DNA from: an uncultured Thalassolituus sp.
GTDB taxonomy: Bacteria > Pseudomonadota > Gammaproteobacteria > Pseudomonadales > Oceanobacteraceae
Assembly: GCF_950066645.1 (NCBI RefSeq)
Contig: NZ_CATMFB010000011.1
Coordinates: 98,304-162,303, forward strand
Reading direction: 5' to 3'
DNA length: 64,000 bases
The notes beneath the pieces were generated by a model, which was not told the DNA's origin, made no database searches, and saw only the letters and a list, made by a program, of their open reading frames with translations. Made by a program: the position numbers and the translations under genes. Positions 60,160-64,000 of this stretch are shown one piece after another (position 1 is the first letter of the stretch; each line of letters starts with the position of its first letter).

Positions 60160-61833
60160 TCAGATATCACGGCTGGTGACTTTAAGGTACTGAGAGCGAA
60201 GCCCGTCTACGGTAATACTACCAAGATTTGAGCCCGCACCGGTACCTACCTGAACATTACCAACGTAGATAAAGCTCTTCGGCGCATTCTCATAATAACT
60301 GTTATAGAACTCCTGCATCGCAGCTGGATCAGACGTGTCTACACCGATCGCTGCCGCATCTGGTTTAACCAGTTCAAACTCGAAGTTACCGTCAGAGGTA
60401 ACGCCGAATTTCATTGGTTGAATCTCGCCGTAGCCCAGATTAAGGCTCATAGCGAAGTTATCCAGATACAGGGTTGATTCCGCAGTCAGCGTGGCGTCGC
60501 CCTCACATGCTTCACCACACACATTGATATTCATTTCTTTTGCGTAAAGGTTAAGGCTCAGCTCACCATTCAGCTCTGATTGACCATTCTCATCAGGGCG
60601 GGACCAGAGACGGAAGTGCGAACCGTCGAAGTAAACGCCCTTCATATCGATATCGAGGAAATCGGTACGCTCAGTGACATTGCCGTCCTGATCCGTAGAG
60701 TTAAGGGTGAACGCAAACTTAGAACCGATATCCAGGCCACCACGGCGTGTTACACCGCTGCCAAGGGCTACCGATACAGAAGCAATACCGTCACGGGTCT
60801 CTTGCTTACGTGCAATAAGGCCTGCTGTACACTCAGAGGAACTAAGATCAGAACCACAAAGTACGCGGAAGCGACCGATATCGCGCACGCGCTGGATGTA
60901 GGAGACACCAGTTGAGCTGCGATCTGGGTCGTTATATGCCTCAGTCAATGCCTTGATCTTATCGACATAGGCATAAAAATCTTCATCATATTGATCAACG
61001 CTGGCATTATAAGTACGTTCATCTGAGGAACAGCTGGTATTGAATAAACCACAGTCCGCACGCTGACCTAACTTAATCTCCCCTCGCTCGTCGTCGTCGA
61101 GAGTATTGTTATAGTGAAACGCCATGTCATTGTAACTACCCTCAGAGACCGCCTTAGCATCATCACGCTCCTGTTCTGCCACACCGATATAACCAGTAGC
61201 ACTGGCATCGTCAATAATCGTCTGATTAATCTGAACCAGATTTGTGTAGCGGTTATCAATTTCTGTGCGATCCGCCTGATAGCCTGCAATTTCGGCATCA
61301 ATCTTCTGCACTGCAACGCCGTTAGCTCCAGCGCCCGTGGTACAGCCCGGCTGGCCCCATACACACCCCTGATACAGAGAGAACTGTGAATAAGGCACAA
61401 TATTCTCTACCGGGTTGTCGTACTGATCAGTCGCGAGTTCGAGCAGTGCGATATCAGAACCAAAATTCAGGTAATCTGCATTGTAAGAAGCATCGGTGTC
61501 AGCAAGCCCGCGGCTGCCGCGCACAGACTGAAGTACCCATGGATGAAGTACACTACCAATCTGACCTGCTACTTCGGTAGTACCGTTGTTACTACCCTCG
61601 CCCATGATATAGAACTCGGTCCAGGCAACGTTCACTTCACTACCATCTGAGCTTTCAATACCCGTGACGGTAGTGACTGCGTCATCTACATTAAACACGA
61701 AATTTTCGAGCGCCATGCCCAGACCTTCGCCCGTGGTTTCGCTGAGTGATGCGTCATCCAGCGCCACCAGGTCTGCCTGAGCAGAAATTGCAGCGGCCAG
61801 TAAAGCAGGAGTTAAGAATAAAGCCTTGTTCAT
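60160..61833 (-). CDS. Exported DUF6160-like protein with long charged insert
   Basis: This 557-residue protein has signal peptide MNKALFLTPALLAAAISAQA and the motif LVALDDASLSETTGEGLGMALENF. Between about residues 175 and 330 it has a Tyr/Asp/Glu-rich, partly helical insert with several cysteines (NTSCSSDERTYNAS and CGSDLSSSECTAG). The C-terminal half is beta-rich (MKGVYFDGSHFRLW, LDNFAMSLNLGYGE). AAGGGG nine bases before the ATG at 61833 decides this start. It follows the upstream gene by 2 bases. Function unknown. Confidence 0.75.
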   Translation of the reverse strand: MNKALFLTPALLAAAISAQADLVALDDASLSETTGEGLGMALENFVFNVDDAVTTVTGIESSDGSEVNVAWTEFYIMGEGSNNGTTEVAGQIGSVLHPWVLQSVRGSRGLADTDASYNADYLNFGSDIALLELATDQYDNPVENIVPYSQFSLYQGCVWGQPGCTTGAGANGVAVQKIDAEIAGYQADRTEIDNRYTNLVQINQTIIDDASATGYIGVAEQERDDAKAVSEGSYNDMAFHYNNTLDDDERGEIKLGQRADCGLFNTSCSSDERTYNASVDQYDEDFYAYVDKIKALTEAYNDPDRSSTGVSYIQRVRDIGRFRVLCGSDLSSSECTAGLIARKQETRDGIASVSVALGSGVTRRGGLDIGSKFAFTLNSTDQDGNVTERTDFLDIDMKGVYFDGSHFRLWSRPDENGQSELNGELSLNLYAKEMNINVCGEACEGDATLTAESTLYLDNFAMSLNLGYGEIQPMKFGVTSDGNFEFELVKPDAAAIGVDTSDPAAMQEFYNSYYENAPKSFIYVGNVQVGTGAGSNLGSITVDGLRSQYLKVTSRDI

Positions 61834-61835
61834 AA

Positions 61836-63002
61836 TCAGCACCCCTTCAGCTGGCCAACACAGGTAGCAACGCGTTCCTGACCGTTTGTTGCTGTGTACA
61901 AGTCAAGGTAAAGTGGATAGCGAACATCCTCACCGCCTCCCGGGCCAGCATACTGAGCCATGTTCAGGTATGCGCCACGTTCTGTAAGGACGCGGTCTGC
62001 CGAATCAAGACCAGAAAGATCTTCCCAGGGCACCGCTTCCGTCTGCAATGACACGAAGGTACCGCTGGCAGCACCGCCTTCTTCAAAACCAACACCTTCC
62101 TGACCCACGTAGATACTTTGGTAGAGCGTAGTACGGAAACACGCTGGAGTGCCTGTCACTTCACAGTCATCGGCAACAGTCAGAGTTGGAATCAGACCTG
62201 CGATAAAGCCGCTGTCATCACTTTCGAAACTGCGACCATTTGGAACACCGGCCCACGATGCGCGCTTAAGATATGCCTCGCCGTTACCCGCAGTACCACT
62301 ACCGTTAGATGCATCCAGCAGATCGATCTGCGTATAAATTTCTGTGCTCTGAGCAAGCGAAAGCTCAAGACAGTTAAAGCCATCGAGCCAGCTATCACAG
62401 TTCTGCTCATATACAGTGGCGACAAGACCACGAATCTCACCCTGGAAGCGACCAGTCAGAGAAACGATCTCGCCAGAGAGCCAGCCTTGAGCCTGAGCAA
62501 AACCAATACGTACACCGGCTACTCGACGAACGCCGTCTTCGACCTTATAGGCAAGCTCGATATAAGGATCGCGAATCATGAAAGGATCGATTGTTGCCTC
62601 AGCTGCGTTGCGATAGTTCTCAACACGACCAAGCGCAAAATCGTTGATGATGATGTCAGCTTCGTGAACGACGGGATTGCCATTGGCATCGTAAATGATG
62701 GTGCGATCGTCATTCAGCACAGGAACAGTACCGTCCTGATATGCCGTACGCTCAAACTCACCGACTTTCAGAGTATCTGCCGTGGTGAGCGTCTCGATAT
62801 CCAGGCCGAGGTTCACCTTAGTAAATTCGTATTGACCAGCCCAGTCACCAGTACCCTGGTTGTAGGACGTAGCGTCAACCTTAATGAACGCCTGACCATT
62901 GATCTCCGACATCTCACGATCGGAAATCGCTTCAAGGGCAGAAACCTGCACTGCAGCGGCCAGAGTGGCAAAAGCCATTGGATACATCATTCTCTTGAAC
63001 AC
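61836..63002 (-). CDS. Exported DUF6160-like protein, first gene of the operon
   Basis: This 388-residue protein has a GTG start at 63002 (VFKRMMYPMAFATLAAAVQVSA) with GAGG 7 bases upstream. It gives a proper signal peptide with a basic n-region; GTG 63038 and ATG 62990 are alternatives. Then comes LEAISDREMSEINGQAFIKVD, the family motif. The remainder is beta-rich with short acidic turns; cysteines occur in NCDSWLDGFNCLEL, DCEVTGTPACF and the end CVGQLKGC. It leads the four-gene set, followed after 2 bases by the next paralogue. Function unknown. Confidence 0.75.
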   Translation of the reverse strand: MFKRMMYPMAFATLAAAVQVSALEAISDREMSEINGQAFIKVDATSYNQGTGDWAGQYEFTKVNLGLDIETLTTADTLKVGEFERTAYQDGTVPVLNDDRTIIYDANGNPVVHEADIIINDFALGRVENYRNAAEATIDPFMIRDPYIELAYKVEDGVRRVAGVRIGFAQAQGWLSGEIVSLTGRFQGEIRGLVATVYEQNCDSWLDGFNCLELSLAQSTEIYTQIDLLDASNGSGTAGNGEAYLKRASWAGVPNGRSFESDDSGFIAGLIPTLTVADDCEVTGTPACFRTTLYQSIYVGQEGVGFEEGGAASGTFVSLQTEAVPWEDLSGLDSADRVLTERGAYLNMAQYAGPGGGEDVRYPLYLDLYTATNGQERVATCVGQLKGC

Positions 63003-63052
63003 TTCAGGACCTCGCTTTGTCTCGAAGGCAAGTAGCACCAGAACATTCGTTC

Positions 63053-63058
63053 ATTATA
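63053..63058 (-). promoter_or_regulatory. Candidate -10 box of the exported-protein operon
   Basis: Consensus TATAAT on the minus strand, about 50 bases before the GTG at 63002. No good -35 at 16-18 bases, so an activator may be required. Confidence 0.4.
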
Positions 63059-63185
63059 AGGCGGAATCGCCAATGGGGCGGTGACAACTTGTTTTTATTA
63101 TTAAGTACTTGTTACAGGACAGCATATTCACCTGAGATTTTGCTTCAAGGACATTTGCGGCAACGCTGCCTGTCTTTACAGCAAA

Positions 63186-63201
63186 CGGACATAAATGTCC
63201 G
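63186..63201. promoter_or_regulatory. Palindrome CGGACAT-AA-ATGTCCG upstream of the exported-protein operon
   Basis: A perfect 7-bp inverted repeat about 130 bases above the -10 box; a half-site AGGACAT occurs at about 63148. Fits a dimeric activator site. Confidence 0.45.
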
Positions 63202-63467
63202 GCATCTCCTGGCTATCTGTTGCTATCCGGTCTAATCGACTGCCAGAGGGTAAAGATACCAAGCCTGATTGACCATGTCAGTCGCATGGGGGCTCTATTA
63301 CGTTTCATTTACTTTGAGATATCAGGGCTGGCACGAGATGTTGTAAGGTGAGAGCAGTTTGATGACAGATCCGCTCGGGATAACCCCCTTGTTCCGGTTC
63401 GCCGGGGGCCTGAATATTCAGGCACTGAAAGGTTTATGGCCTTAGAAATGTTTCGATCAGACAACGA

Positions 63468-63499
63468 AAAACCCCAGCAGGTCACCCTGCTGGGGTTTT
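63468..63499 (-). terminator. Second terminator of the rRNA operon
   Basis: A 14-bp perfect stem AAAACCCCAGCAGG / CCTGCTGGGGTTTT with loop of four bases, followed by T on the minus strand. It lies about 165 bases past 5S. Confidence 0.85.
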
Positions 63500-63622
63500 G
63501 AATAGACTGGGGTCGCAGGCGAGCTTGACGTGTTCGGTAAGCTCGCAATGACTGATCGGCAGGACAGCCGATCAGCACAGCGAAGCTACCCGAAGGGTTG
63601 GGCACAGGGATGTGGCCAAACG

Positions 63623-63658
63623 AAAAAACCCCCGACTGCGTGAGCAATTGGGGGTTTT
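63623..63658 (-). terminator. First terminator of the rRNA operon
   Basis: Stem AAAACCCCC / GGGGGTTTT closing a smaller inner TGC-GCA stem, then T residues on the minus strand, directly behind 5S. Confidence 0.85.
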
Positions 63659-63665
63659 GAATAAG

Positions 63666-63783
63666 AGCTTGACGATGACCTACTCTCACATGGGGAAGCC
63701 CCACACTACCATCGGCGATGCTGCGTTTCACTTCTGAGTTCGGGATGGATTCAGGTGGTTCCACAGCTCTGTTGTCGTCAAGC
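63666..63783 (-). rRNA. rrf: 5S ribosomal RNA
   Basis: The minus strand reads a typical gammaproteobacterial 5S RNA: CCGAACTCAGAAGTGAAACG, CGATGGTAGTGTGGGG and GAGAGTAGGTCATCGTC, with terminal pairing GCTTGACGA / TCGTCAAGC. End positions are within a few bases. Confidence 0.96.
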
Positions 63784-63945
63784 AAACTTGTTGTGCATCA
63801 GCCTCTTACGCGTTTTGCCGGGCCTTGAAGCATTTTCATACTTCGCACAATTAGGTTGGATACATGAGTTTTTAAGAGATTCTCTCGCGAACCGGCGGTT
63901 GCCTGTTCGTATTCATCAGTGTCTATACACCAGTTTGGGTGTTAT

Positions 63946-64000
63946 ATGGTCAAGCCTCACGGGCAATTAGTATCAGTTAGCTCAACGCCTCACAACGCTT
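63946..64000 (-). rRNA. rrl: 23S ribosomal RNA, 3' end (runs off the window)
   Basis: The minus strand reads GCGTTGAGCTAACTGATAC then CCGTGAGGCTTGACC, the conserved 3' end of bacterial 23S RNA. The 162-base gap to 5S holds no tRNA. The exact 3' end is estimated. Confidence 0.9.

Larger units (their letters stand above)
63039..63664. other. Gene-free region between the exported-protein operon and 5S rRNA
   Basis: No convincing coding region. It holds a -10 box near 63053, a palindrome at 63186-63201 and two hairpin terminators behind 5S. A reading frame at 63309-63785 on the minus strand crosses these hairpins and 5S and is not a gene. Confidence 0.7.

Noticed and set aside
57024..63002. Double-glycine peptide-export leaders (bacteriocin-like) suggested by motifs such as ISDREMSEINGQ
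   Set aside because: The motif lies after a normal signal peptide in large proteins, the site is G-Q or G-E and not GG, and there is no ABC exporter nearby.
63309..63785. Minus-strand reading frame of 158 codons
   Set aside because: It crosses 5S rRNA and both rRNA terminators; its translation has no domain.

Overview
The window looks like a chromosomal segment of a marine-type gammaproteobacterium, most likely Oceanospirillales or a Pseudomonas relative. This is an inference from gene order: pilMNOPQ-aroK-aroB-damX-gltBD-hemE, argS followed by a SPOR protein, leuA-holD-rimI, a RoxSR/RegBA-type two-component pair, and a mixed base composition near 50 % GC. No species marker was seen apart from the end of a 23S gene and a 5S gene.

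Layout. 1-1398 is the start of a cation/proton antiporter subunit A gene leaving the left edge. 1.6-18.6 kb is one long run of minus-strand housekeeping genes: hemE, a secreted VWA lipoprotein, gltD-gltB (glutamate synthase), and the pilMNOPQ-aroK-aroB-damX operon (type IV pilus alignment complex and secretin, shikimate pathway, cell-division SPOR protein). PBP1A is divergent from pilM. 21.4-24.2 kb holds hisBHAF. 24.3-29.5 kb holds a PanZ-like gene, an unlinked mlaC, a GGDEF/EAL sensor, mutY and yggX on the plus strand, followed by tRNA-Phe.

29.6-46.2 kb is an accessory defence island placed directly behind tRNA-Phe. It starts with a duplicated tRNA 3' end plus terminator. Next come a BrnT/BrnA-like toxin-antitoxin pair, a complete type I Zorya operon (zorA-B-C-D, a MotAB-like membrane motor with two cytosolic effectors), and a type I restriction-modification operon (hsdM-hsdS-DUF6933-hsdR). 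hsdM carries short palindromic repeats translated in frame. No integrase, transposase or CRISPR array was seen.

46.3-57 kb returns to ordinary genes: a DUF4382 lipoprotein, a candidate 34-residue membrane protein, an alpha/beta hydrolase, a SPOR protein and argS, a fatty acid desaturase divergent from a redox-type two-component system, a lone CbiM-like membrane protein, and rimI, holD and leuA.

57-63 kb is a four-gene operon of exported proteins with the same N-terminal plan (signal peptide, then a short motif ending in G-Q/E). They look like members of the DUF6160/FilA-like group, whose function is poorly known. The window ends in the 3' part of an rRNA operon on the minus strand (23S end, 5S, two strong terminators).

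The best candidate for an interesting system is the Zorya plus type I R-M island at tRNA-Phe. The least described is the four-gene exported-protein operon at 57-63 kb. Zorya itself is a known defence system. The novelty here lies in its neighbours, its junctions and the repeat-invaded hsdM.
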